Source: Pycnococcus provasolii
Lineage: Eukaryota; Chlorophyta; Pseudoscourfieldiophyceae; Pseudoscourfieldiales
NCBI GenBank assembly: GCA_049487715.1
Contig: CP150565.1
Span: 434,001-498,000 of the forward strand
Reading direction: 5' to 3'
Length of the DNA stretch: 64,000 bases
The translations under genes were made by a program, and so were the position numbers. Position 1 is the stretch's first letter. The number at the start of each line of letters is the position of its first letter. Below are positions 10,313-19,868 of this stretch, one piece after another. The notes below the pieces were generated by a model. The model was not told where the DNA came from. It saw nothing but the letters and a program-made list of their open reading frames with translations, and did no database searches.

Positions 10313-11701
10313 ATGTGGAATATGCATGTATCTTCCATGCATAGTTGCATTGCATCACTTGGAGTCAAAGGATGTCTCCTTTCATGTCTTCCAATTCGTC
10401 CCTTGTTCTGGTCATTGGGGCGTGTCGTTGGGCCTGGACTCGTGCGCGTTGGATTCGCGTCGTCATCGGCTTCGTCGTCTTCATCTGCTTCGGCGTCTTC
10501 ATCTGCTTCAGCATCAGCGTCATCAGCAGCATCAGCGCAGCCAGCTGTTGCTGAAGAAAATGACGACGTTCAAAGCAGCAGCAGCAGCAGCAGCGTCAAT
10601 ACGCACGTGATGATGCAAACACAACAGTTGCAGCTGCGAAACAGCTCCGAGCCGTCGTCGTCGTCTTCGCCGCTCGCGGTCAGAAACGACTGGAACATCG
10701 ACGAAGTGCGCGAGATCCTCGCACGACCTGTACTCGACCTCGTGTTCGACGCGTCGCGGGTTCACCGCGAACACTTTCCAGCCAACCAGGTGCAAAAGTG
10801 CACGCTCCTATCCGTGAAAACGGGAGGATGCCCCGAAACGTGCGGATACTGCTCGCAGTCCTCGAGCTGGAGCAAGGACACGAAGATGAAAGCGACGCCG
10901 CTCATGGACCTCGACGGCGTGCTCGAGGCGGCAAAACGCGCCAAGGAGGCGGGAAGCACGCGATTCTGCATGGGCGCCGCGTGGCGAGGACCCAGCCAGG
11001 TGGGACCACGCCAGTGGAATCGCGTGCTCTCCATGGTGTCGGAGGTGAGATCTATGGGCATGGAGGTGTGCGCGACGCTGGGCATGCTCGAGGGCGATCA
11101 GGCAACGCAGCTGAAGGATGCCGGACTCACGGCGTACAACCACAACATCGACACGAGCCGAGAACACTACCCGAACGTCACCAGCAGCCGATCATTCGAC
11201 GATCGACTCGAAACCATCAAGATGGCGCGTGACGCGGGCTTGTCTGTCTGCACGGGTGGAATTCTCGGCCTCGGCGAGGATCCTCACGTTGACCGCGCAA
11301 GCTTCTTGCACACGCTCGCGACGATGGAAACTCACCCCGAGTCCGTTCCCGTCAACAGCCTTGTGGCTGTGCCAGGAACGCCTCTCGGAAACCTTGCCGC
11401 AGCCAAGGCGGAGAAAGGAGAAGGGGCGAGTGCGGGTGTTCCGCCACTCGATCTCGTGCGCGTGATTGCCGCCGCGCGCATTCTCATGCCACGGACGACG
11501 CTTCGCCTGTCTGCAGGTCGCTCAAGCCTCAGCCGAGGCGAGCAGGCGCTCGCCTTCCTCGCAGGTGCCAACTCCATCTTCACCGGGGACACGCTTTTGA
11601 CGACGCCTAATGTTGCCGAGGATGATGACACGGCAATGTTCCGCGAACTTGGACTGCAGGGAAAGCCTCCGTTCCAGGGTGCTTACAAGGCGTTCGAGTG
11701 A
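10313..11701 (+). CDS. BioB/BIO2: Biotin synthase (radical SAM)
   Basis: The protein is 462 residues and converts dethiobiotin to biotin. The radical-SAM 4Fe-4S site is CPETCGYC, with Cys at 173, 177 and 180. The 2Fe-2S ligands expected from E. coli BioB are all present: Cys in RFCMGAAW, Cys in VCATLGML, Cys in VCTGGI and Arg in RLSAGR. The YNHNIDTS motif and the final FTGDTLLTTPN block also match. About 130 residues precede the catalytic core. They include a hydrophobic/Arg start and long Ser/Ala runs encoded by TCG/TCA/GCA triplets, probably a mitochondrial presequence, where the plant enzyme works. ATGs at 10313 and 10325 are both possible starts. The stop lies 167 bp from the stop of CYP51 on the other strand. 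Confidence 0.96.
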   Translation: MWNMHVSSMHSCIASLGVKGCLLSCLPIRPLFWSLGRVVGPGLVRVGFASSSASSSSSASASSSASASASSAASAQPAVAEENDDVQSSSSSSSVNTHVMMQTQQLQLRNSSEPSSSSSPLAVRNDWNIDEVREILARPVLDLVFDASRVHREHFPANQVQKCTLLSVKTGGCPETCGYCSQSSSWSKDTKMKATPLMDLDGVLEAAKRAKEAGSTRFCMGAAWRGPSQVGPRQWNRVLSMVSEVRSMGMEVCATLGMLEGDQATQLKDAGLTAYNHNIDTSREHYPNVTSSRSFDDRLETIKMARDAGLSVCTGGILGLGEDPHVDRASFLHTLATMETHPESVPVNSLVAVPGTPLGNLAAAKAEKGEGASAGVPPLDLVRVIAAARILMPRTTLRLSAGRSSLSRGEQALAFLAGANSIFTGDTLLTTPNVAEDDDTAMFRELGLQGKPPFQGAYKAFE

Positions 11702-11868
11702 CGATGGTGATGATGATGATGATGATGATTGCATGAATGGGAGAATGGGAGAAAAAACTAAGATTGCTCATTCAGTAATGGGAACTGGGTTTTACTCTAT
11801 ACTCAATTTCACACACAAAAATTCAGCTTTTTTTTTTCTATTCTCTAAATAATCCCATACTTCTCAAC

Positions 11869-13362
11869 TTACTTAAGCTTGCGGCGCTTGAAGCGAACTT
11901 GGCTCGCATACGGTCCAACCACCATGCCTGTCAAGTCAGCCTCCGGCGCGTTGTCTCCAATAAGCTCAAACTCGAAGTTTCGCAGCGCGATGGACCAGAT
12001 CGCCTTGATCTGCAGGTACGCGAACGCCTCACCCATGCACCCGTGCCTGCCTCCGCCAAAGCCGATGAACGAGAACGGAACCTTCGCATCCTCCGCGGCG
12101 CCTGGCTCTAAGCGGCTCGGCTTGTACTCATCCGCCTTGTCGAAGACGTGGTCAAGGCGGTGGCTGTACGCCGGGCTCGTCGCGATGATATCGCCCTTCG
12201 GCACAGTGTACGTCTTTCCGTCGCTCGTCGTGACGTCGAACGGCGCGTGCGCGTACCTCAGCAGCATGATGAGTGGCGGGTGCATGCGAAGAGCCTCCTT
12301 GATCGAGAAGTGCAGGGAGTCCATGCTTTGCAGAATGTCAAACGTCAGCTCGTCGCCGTGCTCCGCAATCACCTTACGCTGCTCGTCGAGCACCTTCTCC
12401 AAAAATGTCGCGCTCTTCCCGCTACCCTCGAGGAGCCCCTTCTTCTGCTTTTGGTGGCTTTCGAGCAGCAGAAGTCCCGTCCACGTGGACGTGATGGACG
12501 ACGTGTGCTGACCAGCAAAGAGGACGGCGATGAGCATGCCAAGCACCTGGTCATTCGTCAACTGCGAACCGTCACGGTACTTGGCATGCACGAACGTGTT
12601 CAGCACATCCTCCTCCTCCCTATTTTCCTGACGTCGCTTTTCGACGATGCCGTCGAAGATCTTTGCGAGTTCCTTGCGTGCGGCGTCGCGGCGTCGGTGC
12701 GGTTCGATGGGGAAGTACGGGAAGAAGACGGAGAGAGGCACCATGCCCATGTCAAGCTCGTGCACGAGGTGCGCCACCTCGTCCTGGAACGTCTCGCGTA
12801 CCTCCTTCCCGAGCAGGCACCTTGACGCCGTGAGCACGACGAGTCGGCTGAGTTCGTCGCGAAGGTCGACGACGCCCTCGTCTCCCCACGCGCCGAAGAA
12901 CTCTTCAGCTTCCTTGACCATCATCTGCACGTACGATCGCATGCGGTTACCCTTGAGCGCCTCGGCGAAGAATCGGAACTGTTCGGCGCGCGTGACGTGG
13001 TCGACGTCAAAGACGACCCCTTTTCCGAACGTGGGTACGTTAAATTCGTACACTTCTTTTTGCGAGAGTGCGGTATCGGGCGCCTTGAAGAAGAAAGGTG
13101 ACGCGTGTGGTCCAATGAGGAACGTGATCCGTTTGTGTAGGACAGGGAGTGTGAAACATTCCCCACACGACGCGTGAAACTTGGAGATGAGAGCGAGCGG
13201 ACCTCCTAAAAAGGAGAGCATACCTCCCACGACGGGAAGCACGAGTGCCGTGGGAGGTGCACTGGATGGCCTAAGTAAACGCGTGTAGATGACATCTACA
13301 ATAATTATTAACAAGAGGATACTTATTAGAAGGGTCATAAAGAGTAAGAGAGCAGGCGGCAT
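11869..13362 (-). CDS. CYP51: Sterol 14-alpha-demethylase, cytochrome P450 CYP51
   Basis: The protein is 497 residues and starts at the ATG at 13360-13362. It opens with a hydrophobic membrane anchor (about residues 4-25), as in ER P450s. The I-helix carries AGQHTSS, which is characteristic of CYP51. The ExxR is in KEALRMHPP, and the heme loop reads FGGGRHGCMG with Cys442 as the thiolate ligand. The enzyme removes the 14-alpha methyl group of a sterol precursor (obtusifoliol or a lanosterol/cycloartenol derivative), so this organism makes its own sterols. The length is typical of the family and no intron is needed. Confidence 0.96.
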   Translation of the reverse strand: MPPALLLFMTLLISILLLIIIVDVIYTRLLRPSSAPPTALVLPVVGGMLSFLGGPLALISKFHASCGECFTLPVLHKRITFLIGPHASPFFFKAPDTALSQKEVYEFNVPTFGKGVVFDVDHVTRAEQFRFFAEALKGNRMRSYVQMMVKEAEEFFGAWGDEGVVDLRDELSRLVVLTASRCLLGKEVRETFQDEVAHLVHELDMGMVPLSVFFPYFPIEPHRRRDAARKELAKIFDGIVEKRRQENREEEDVLNTFVHAKYRDGSQLTNDQVLGMLIAVLFAGQHTSSITSTWTGLLLLESHQKQKKGLLEGSGKSATFLEKVLDEQRKVIAEHGDELTFDILQSMDSLHFSIKEALRMHPPLIMLLRYAHAPFDVTTSDGKTYTVPKGDIIATSPAYSHRLDHVFDKADEYKPSRLEPGAAEDAKVPFSFIGFGGGRHGCMGEAFAYLQIKAIWSIALRNFEFELIGDNAPEADLTGMVVGPYASQVRFKRRKLK

Positions 13363-14049
13363 GATATGCGAGTCTCCGGATCAGAATGCTTTAGAGGAGA
13401 GATAGGTATGGCGCCGCGGGCGGCGGGGAGAGGGGAGGGGGGAATTCTAAGGTGCTAAATTTTTGGGATGAGCGGCCGAGAGTTCATTGCACATGGGGAA
13501 CCGGTATTGGACCGGTCCTCTGTAATAGTGTGTTCTGGATGATTATTCGGGGTTTGAGACCTGGTACTTTTTATCGTTGGGGTTTTTGGGATTCGGTCGG
13601 GGTTGGATTAATGGTTGCCGGTTGGATTCAGGTTGGATTCTTCTAGCTACCGTAGGGGTTTGGATTTCGGGGTTTGTCTTTCGGGGTTTGTCTTTGGGGT
13701 TTGGAGTTCAACAAGGAAGAACGAGGGGGAAGAACGTTGTACGCATATGCATGTACGGTACAAGAATACAGTAGCTGCAGTACAACGAGAATAGCTGCAA
13801 CGTGTGTGTAGGTACTGCATTGAAGTATCGTACAGTATCCGTAAAGTATCTTGTAGTTACTTTCTTGGTTATTAAAAAAGTCAGCTTGGCACTGATGGAT
13901 GACACGTTCGTTAGCAACACACACACATTCTCACATTCTCACATTTCAAAAACAAAAATCCTCTGGGACTTCATGCCTAGAAAAACAAAACCCTATTTAT
14001 CTTTGGCAATCACAAGCACAGCACAGCACTCACATACGATACCGTGGCC
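13363..14049. other. Intergenic region between CYP51 and ferritin, GGGGTTT-rich
   Basis: Upstream of CYP51 (about 13545-13710) GGGGTTT / CGGGGTTTGTCTTT units recur several times, a G-rich strand pattern close to telomere-like repeats. At 13750-13850 there are several GTAC-centred motifs (GTACGGTAC, CAGTACAA, CGTACAGTATC). I see no gene. Confidence 0.5.
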
Positions 14050-14948
14050 TTAGCCTTCGTTGAGTAGTTCCTGGTCAATCGCTGTCACGCCAAGACCCAA
14101 GCCAGCACGTCGAACGCGAGTCACGAACGTACCAGCCTCGTACAGAGCCTCCGCCTGCTCCTCAAGCATGCCCTCGACGAAGTCCGTCAGGTTCGGGTCA
14201 CCGCACTCCTCAGCAACCTTGTGAAGCGCAAGAAGCTTCTCGTTCGTCAGGCGCTCGAGCGCGAGCGCAAACTCCGCCCCTGCCAAAGCGTCGCCGAGCT
14301 GGTCGTTCTCCGCCAAGTCGCTCGGAGGTGCCATGAGCGCGGACAGCTGCACAGTCCCACCGCGCATGTTCACGTAGTCCAAAACCTCCAGTGCGTGCTT
14401 GCGCTCCTCTTCGCTCTCAGCACGGTACTTCTTAGCGAATCCCATAAGCCCGACGCTGTCGCGCGCGAAGTACGCCGCCAGCGCCGTGTAGAAGTAGCTG
14501 TTTGTGAACTCGACGCTTACCTGCGAGCACAGAGCCTCCTCCGACTTGGGGTCGAAGTTCTGCCTGCTGAGCGACGGCTTATTCGGGAGCAGGCCGACGT
14601 CCACGGCTGTACGCGTAGTATTGTTGAGTGGAAGGAAATGTCAGACATGATGTAACACACGTGGACGAGCAGTTGTTTATAGAAGTAGGCACACAAGCAA
14701 ACCAGGAAGCAAAAAACCACAAAAGTCACAAGTCACGTACCTTGGCTGTGCGGCGGGATGGCGGCAAGTTCGGGTGAGATTTCGGACGTCACGTCGAACG
14801 AAATCGACGTCAGCGACGAGGTGTCCCGGTTCGCGACATTGAGACGCTGACGAAGAGGACGACCAGCAGTAGGGAGGCTAGCAGCACGAGACGCAGCACG
14901 AGGGATCGCACTACGAGACATAGTAAAAGAGGAGCACGACGACAGCAT
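14050..14948 (-). CDS. FTN: Ferritin with N-terminal organelle presequence (two exons)
   Basis: Exon 1 is 14948-14741 and exon 2 is 14606-14050, giving 254 residues. Exon 1 starts at ATG 14948, encodes a Ser/Arg/Ala-rich presequence of plastid or mitochondrial type, and ends in PPHSQ. Exon 2 has no ATG at its start (the first codon there is GTG), so splicing is needed. The G left by exon 1 plus CC of exon 2 makes Ala. The four-helix bundle is recognisable from SLSRQNFDPKSEEAL. Ferroxidase-site residues are present: Glu in SQVSVEF, ESEEERKHALE, Glu in ALERLTNEK and Gln in EEQAEAL, so it is an H-type, iron-oxidising subunit. It stores iron as a 24-mer shell. The adjacent upstream region carries CCCTAA fragments. 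Confidence 0.95.
14607..14740 (-). other. Intron of the ferritin gene (134 nt)
   Basis: The donor reads G|GTACGTGA and the acceptor CGTACAG|CC on the minus strand. It is phase 1 and its removal joins the presequence exon to the ferritin core in frame. Confidence 0.9.
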
Positions 14949-15504
14949 GGTGAACTGGGAAGGTTGTGGCGAGAAAGAGTTATAGGGAAGAGAACGACGA
15001 CGTGGCGCGGCTGCGCAAATATCAAAAAAAGGGTTTCAAGGGCCTGTTTCAAGGGCTGAAAGAACTGGCTGAAAGGGGGAAGGAGAAGCCGAGAAGGAGC
15101 GATTCACAATAATACAACCAGAGGGTACCACCGGGATTCGCGGGGCCGAGTTTGGGAAAATCACGTATGTAATTATTACGTAATATGCCCTTGAGGGTTT
15201 CCTCGTTAGGGTTTGGCGAGTTAACCCTAGCTAGGATCTTTCGAAAGATCTTTCGGCTCCAGCTGCTCCGGCATCCGGCTCCGACCACGGAGGGATCCCG
15301 TGGGGAGGGATCCCACCACGTTCCCCACTACGTTCCCCACCCCGCGTTCCCTCTCTTGATCGGTGAGAACCCTAGTTAACCCTAACCCGGGAGGATTGGC
15401 CGGCGCACGTCACGCACGCACGTCACGTCACGTCACGCTTTTTTTTTTTTTAAAGTATGTAAGTTTACAAGTTGTTATGTTGCTTATTATGTACCGTACG
15501 GGAC
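14949..15504. other. Intergenic region upstream of ferritin with CCCTAA fragments
   Basis: No gene is supported; an open frame at 15049-15288 has no recognisable features. GTTAACCCTAGCTAGG (about 15220) and CCCTAGTTAACCCTAACCC (about 15372-15390) are telomere-like fragments. A nested GATCTTTCGAAAGATC palindrome is at about 15236-15251. Repeated CACGTCACGTCACG and a T-run are at 15410-15451. TTACA at 15465-15469 is TGTAA on the minus strand, 36 nt past the stop of the next gene. Confidence 0.5.
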
Positions 15505-18270
15505 CTACCCACGAAGCTTCACGCAGCCCGGGCCGAAGCAACCGCGGTGCTCGTCCTTGCGGTGAGCGTTGAAGCCCTTACCAACGCCACGGCGGTAACT
15601 GTTGCGGTAAGTTCTCTTGCCGCTCGGATGCGTCACGCTAAGCATGGGAACGTCGTCGATGCTCCACTTGCCGCTGTACGCCAACATCGGCCGCTCCGTG
15701 TCCTTGTGCAACTTCGCCTTACGACCGTACATATCGCGCTCGTGCTCCAGCTCCAGTTCGTTGCCTTCCCAGCGAACAGCACCGTCGACAACGCGATGAA
15801 CTTCTTTCGGAGGAGGTGGCGGCGCGGCAACAGATGGAAGGACTTTCTGCAGATTGGGCAAGTGCAGCCGACCAAGCGGCGACCCATCCGTAGACACGAA
15901 TGGAGGGTAGTATCCACGGTCAGCGACGGCAAGCTGGTACGCGACGCGAACACGAGGCGCGGTCATTGGGCCCAAAATCGCATCACACTTGTACGCCAGC
16001 AAGTACAGCAGAGCAAGCTCCTCCACGCTCGCATCCGAGCGCGCGAGTCTCAACGCCGCACGCCAGTCGTCCTTCGGCGAACCCCAACTTTCTCCCGCAC
16101 CGCCAAATGTGTGTCCGCCGCGCCAGTCACCGGGCTCACCCATCCACTCGCTTGGAGGGTCGTTCGTGCGCATGTCAAGACGGTGCCGCCCAGAACCCGA
16201 GGCACCCGCGCCGAGTTTTGTCAGACGACTGCTAGCCTTGTGCCGTGCAAGCAACTTGGCGTTCGCATGAGCCAAGTGCACGATGCGAACACCTTCGTAG
16301 ACGTTTAGACCCGCGATCGCATCCGCGTTCGGCGTGTCGATGTAGACCACTGCCTCACCCTTGTGCTCGCCTCGCCCAAGGCTTCTCGCGAGATCCACCG
16401 CCTTCGGGAGCACCTTTTCGAGATCCTGCTCGCAGAACGTCTTGACAGAATTCAACCAAGCCTTCGCGCCGTCAACGGTCGAAGTGTCGGCATTTAGCAA
16501 TCCCACACCCTTGTACTTCTTTCGATTGCCCACGTACAGTGCCTGCTCCACCTCCCACGACGTCTCGGAGCGCGTGCCGTTCGCATCGTACTCCGGAAAC
16601 TCCGGAGACACGCCCACGCGATCGACGTCGACAATGTTGCGTAGCGTGGAGCCCTGAAAGCTACGATGCGGGCAGTGGGGTAGATACAGGCCTACAGCGG
16701 CTCGTGTCTTGCCGAGGCCGAGGCCCTCTGCAATGCGCTCCATGATCGCGGCACTCTCGGGCTTGATGCGTGCGGCAAATCGAAGTGCCGTGGTACTCCA
16801 CCAGAAGTTTCCCAGCTTCGCGAAGTTGTCGGGCACCGTGGCATACTGCGGAACCTCGCGCACGTCATAGGACGGGTCGTGCTCATGAGCTCCTTGCATC
16901 ACCGGCTTCGGCCCGACGCGCCTGGAGCTCAAGCCACCACCCTCGCCAGGAAGCACGCTCATCTTCGAGCCAGCCTTGAACTCTGCCAGCCGATGCGCGT
17001 CCGCGGCATCTGCCGCGTCGTCGTCACCGGCGTGAGTGTGCCCGGGCATCGAGCACGTTGACATTGGCTCGAAGTGGCACGCGAATCCTGTTGTGTTGCC
17101 GCAGTACTCGCTCGCGAATCCCTCCGTGGCTGTTCGCCCGCGCTGGGCGCTGTGAACCCGGTCGACTTCGAGAACGTGTCCCCTCGCGGCGAGAGCAGCC
17201 TCGTGTTCGTGCGTGACACCGCCCGCAGCAGCCGTGGACGTGATCTGCGCCGACTTGCCGAGCTGCAGCGCGTCCTGCGCCGCCAGAGCCGCCGCGGCGA
17301 TCGTCCCTGGCAAGTCGAGTGCGGCGGGTATGCGGTAGAGCAGATACGACTTGAAGGTGTGCCCGTGAAGGCACTGCACCGGGTCGCGCACGGTATCGTA
17401 CAGCTTGGAAATGCGCACTGCGTACGCCGCGCGCTTGCTGGCGAGCTTCCTCTTCCCGCCGTGTGCGTGCAGGTTGGCCGCGGCTGCCAGCGCCGCCTCG
17501 AGTCCTCTGTCCGGCTGGTTGATCGCGTCGCTGATGTTAACGTTTGCGACTTTGTCGTCGACGGCGCTGGCGAGGCTTTCGTCAATGTCAGTCTTGCACT
17601 GCTTAAGCGCGTCGCGTGCGAAGAGCCGCTCAGGTATTTTCCCCTTGACGTCGAGCTGTGCCTGCTCCAGCTCGTACGGCAGGTATGTGACCGCCTTGGA
17701 GACTTCCTGCGCGCAGTTCATCCCAAACTTGTCTCCCTTGCACTGGCACCCTGTGATATCTTCCTGCGGTTTGTTGACCGTATTTCCGATTCCTTTCCCT
17801 TTGAAGCTGAACCCTTTCTTGTAGTTGTCAAGCGCACCTTTCGCGAGGCGTGTGGGCGACTGACTCCTCAAAAGTACTTCTTCCTTTGACTCCTCAAACG
17901 TACTCGTGTCAAAAGAAGAAGTTGAAGAAGAAGAAGCACTTGAACCCCGCTGTAAGGACATAGACGTGTGCATGACTCCCACAGACGCCGTCAGTAGACC
18001 TAAGACGGCTAAGACACCCACTAAGAAGAGACTGAGCGGCGGGCAAGACAAGGCTGAAGCCGAGGTAGCATGGACCACCTGGGGAGACATTCGAGGAGCT
18101 GGGACGGGCATGCGCGTGATCCCAAAGAAACAGGCGAGGCGTCGAGGGAGGCCTCGAGGGAGGGAGGGGAGTGTGCTGGAACTCGGGACCCTCAAAATCA
18201 ATGCGACGACGAGGAATGCCGCGGCCTCCACCTGCCACAGTCCAGGAGTCGAGTTGGTGCCAGTGTTCAT
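15505..18270 (-). CDS. Type II membrane protein, possible divergent fucosyltransferase-like glycosyltransferase
   Basis: The frame from ATG 18270 gives 921 residues, but an ATG at codon 53 would put the single hydrophobic segment (about residues 77-100) close to the N-terminus, as in Golgi type II enzymes. After a Ser-rich stem comes a short EGF-like cysteine cluster (CQCKGDKFGMNC, near 174). The C-terminal third has the general layout of GT23/O-fucosyltransferase proteins. There is a WW near 490 (NFWWSTTALRF). A strand then occupies the place of the GDP-fucose loop but reads VGLYLPHCPH, without the usual HxRxGD. Last is LAYKCDAILG...VRVAYQLA, which resembles the family's final conserved block. 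I infer a Golgi glycosyltransferase relative that may be inactive or of altered donor use. The family assignment is weak. Confidence 0.5.
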   Translation of the reverse strand: MNTGTNSTPGLWQVEAAAFLVVALILRVPSSSTLPSLPRGLPRRLACFFGITRMPVPAPRMSPQVVHATSASALSCPPLSLFLVGVLAVLGLLTASVGVMHTSMSLQRGSSASSSSTSSFDTSTFEESKEEVLLRSQSPTRLAKGALDNYKKGFSFKGKGIGNTVNKPQEDITGCQCKGDKFGMNCAQEVSKAVTYLPYELEQAQLDVKGKIPERLFARDALKQCKTDIDESLASAVDDKVANVNISDAINQPDRGLEAALAAAANLHAHGGKRKLASKRAAYAVRISKLYDTVRDPVQCLHGHTFKSYLLYRIPAALDLPGTIAAAALAAQDALQLGKSAQITSTAAAGGVTHEHEAALAARGHVLEVDRVHSAQRGRTATEGFASEYCGNTTGFACHFEPMSTCSMPGHTHAGDDDAADAADAHRLAEFKAGSKMSVLPGEGGGLSSRRVGPKPVMQGAHEHDPSYDVREVPQYATVPDNFAKLGNFWWSTTALRFAARIKPESAAIMERIAEGLGLGKTRAAVGLYLPHCPHRSFQGSTLRNIVDVDRVGVSPEFPEYDANGTRSETSWEVEQALYVGNRKKYKGVGLLNADTSTVDGAKAWLNSVKTFCEQDLEKVLPKAVDLARSLGRGEHKGEAVVYIDTPNADAIAGLNVYEGVRIVHLAHANAKLLARHKASSRLTKLGAGASGSGRHRLDMRTNDPPSEWMGEPGDWRGGHTFGGAGESWGSPKDDWRAALRLARSDASVEELALLYLLAYKCDAILGPMTAPRVRVAYQLAVADRGYYPPFVSTDGSPLGRLHLPNLQKVLPSVAAPPPPPKEVHRVVDGAVRWEGNELELEHERDMYGRKAKLHKDTERPMLAYSGKWSIDDVPMLSVTHPSGKRTYRNSYRRGVGKGFNAHRKDEHRGCFGPGCVKLRG

Positions 18271-18770
18271 TGCCAGGGGAAGTTACTGCAAGGTTAGGGT
18301 TTGCTTGCGGCCTTGCGCTGCGCTTTGCCTTGCGCTTTGCCTTGCGCTTTGCCTTGCGCTTTGCCTTGCGCTTTGCTTTGCTTTTTGCCGAATTCGTCGC
18401 CTTCTTCTTCGTCTCAATGAAGCATTTTTTAAAGCAACACTGTTTCGTGTTTCCACTGGTGTCCTGATAGGTTGGCCTGATGGTCGGTCGCACAAAAAAA
18501 CATCGCAGATTAGAAAAGAGAGACGGAGGGATGTGCAGTTGTGCACTTTACCACACCTCTTTACCACTAATACTGTAAAGATTTACGTGTGCACTGTGCA
18601 GGCACATGGAGAGAGCTGGTCAGTGGTCATGCCTCTACCACCCTATGCAGGGGCTTGCAAGGTCGCGGCCGGGCTGGAAACTGGTATGTAAGGTCATGTA
18701 TGGCTGGTTTCGCTTGTTTTTGTCTCATTATTTTCGGCTGGCGTGTTCTGCGTCTGCTTTGCTTGGTGCC
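18271..18770. promoter_or_regulatory. Divergent promoter region with TTAGGG fragment and 12-bp tandem repeat
   Basis: GGTTAGGGTTT at 18292-18302 sits just upstream of the glycosyltransferase-like gene. From about 18310 to 18385 a 12-bp unit (CTTGCGCTTTGC) is repeated about six times with small variations. The rest, to the RCC1 start at 18771, shows no gene. Confidence 0.55.
18310..18385. repeat. 12-bp minisatellite (CTTGCGCTTTGC)n
   Basis: Roughly six head-to-tail copies, the first and last degenerate. It lies in the shared promoter region of the glycosyltransferase-like and RCC1-repeat genes. Confidence 0.8.
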
Positions 18771-19801
18771 ATGGAATCTGGCGACTCTCACGACAATGAC
18801 CAGGACCTGCGAGACGCCGCCATCGCCGTCTGGCGTGAATGGCTTGTCGTCGTGCACAAACCACGACGACTCGCAATCGTCGAGCAGCTTCGCATAACCA
18901 CGTCGCGAGCCAACGCGAACCTTGGAGCGGGTAATGCTTCTCGCTCGCTCTGCGACATGACGGCACCATCGCGTGCTGGGGCTTGAACGACGACGGCCAA
19001 GCGCCTCCAGACGGCATACAAGGCGACTTCGTCGCCAATGCCGCGGGCGACTTTCACTCGCTGGCGCTACAACGCGACGGCAATATTGCGTGCTGGGGAA
19101 GCAACGCTCGTGGCCAGGCGCCTCCGGACGGCATACAAGGTGACTTCGTCGTCGCCATCGCCGCGGGTTCCTCTCACTCGCTGGCGCTACAACGCGACGG
19201 CAATATTGCGTGCTGGGGAAGCAACGCTCGTGGCCAGGCGCCTCCGGACGGCATACAAGGTGACTTCGTCGCCATCGCCGCGGGTTCCTCTCACTCGCTG
19301 GCGCTGCAACGCGACGGCAACATTGCGTGCTCGGGCGCTAACAACTTCGGCCAGGCGCCTCCGGACGGCATACAAGGTGACTTCGTCGCCATCGCCGCGG
19401 GTTCCTCTCACTCGCTGGCGATCCGACGCGACGGCAACATCGCGTGCTGGGGCTGGGACCTCGACGGCCAGGCGCCTCCGGACGGCATACAAGGCGACTT
19501 CATCGCCATCGCCGCGGGTTACGCTCATTCGCTGGCGCTGCAACGCAACGGGAGTATTGCGTGCTGGGGAAACAACAACTACGGCGAGGCGCCTCCGGAC
19601 GGCATACAAGGCGACTTCGTCGCCATCGCCGCGGGAGGCGACCACTCGCTGGCGCTTCGGCTCGACGGTAGTATCGCATGCTGGGGAAGCAACGACGCCG
19701 GCCAAGCGCCGACTCCAGAGGACGACGAGGGGTACGAGGTGGACGACTACGCCACTCTCAGCGCCAAATTTCCCTGCATGACCGATGTGCACATCATGTA
19801 A
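18771..19801 (+). CDS. RCC1-like tandem-repeat protein (first repeat disrupted or intronic)
   Basis: The first ATG (18771) encodes a roughly 53-residue polar, helical leader ending ITTSRANANLGA. From about 19011 the frame encodes repeats of 39-40 residues (for example SHSLALQRDGNIACWG then GQAPPDGIQGDF), six of them well kept. The unit matches the RCC1/BLIP-II beta-propeller blade, so a partial or full seven-bladed propeller is likely. The leader and the repeats are in different frames. Splicing 18931-19010 (80 nt, GTAATG...CTCCAG) joins them in frame through GAC. However, the removed segment itself encodes a clear repeat (SLALRHDGTIACWG) in a third frame relation. The gene ends in an acidic tail and its TAA overlaps TGTAA. 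The function is unknown; RCC1-type propellers bind proteins or act as exchange factors. Confidence 0.75.
18931..19010 (+). other. Candidate intron or disrupted first RCC1 repeat (80 nt)
   Basis: The GTAATG donor and CTCCAG acceptor give a phase-1 intron joining LGA to DGIQGDF. The AG exists only because this repeat has GCCTCCAGACGG where the other copies have GCCTCCGGACGG. The alternative is a one-base frameshift, because the interval encodes a recognisable repeat unit. Confidence 0.5.
19011..19690 (+). repeat. 117-bp coding tandem repeat of the RCC1-like gene
   Basis: The repeats recur every 117 bp (120 in one copy) and are nearly identical at the DNA level, including synonymous sites, for instance GGCGCCTCCGGACGGCATAC in most copies. 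This points to recent unequal crossing-over or gene conversion. Confidence 0.9.
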
Positions 19802-19868
19802 TTTGTTACAACTATTCTTTTAATACAAGTACTGTATATGACGCTGATAGAGATTTGCTTTCTTTGAG

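Noticed and set aside
15049-15288. 79-codon frame upstream of ferritin
   Set aside because: It runs through telomere-like and palindromic sequence, with no recognisable motif.
19011-19690. CRISPR-like regular repeats
   Set aside because: The units are contiguous, coding and without unique spacers; they are RCC1 blades.
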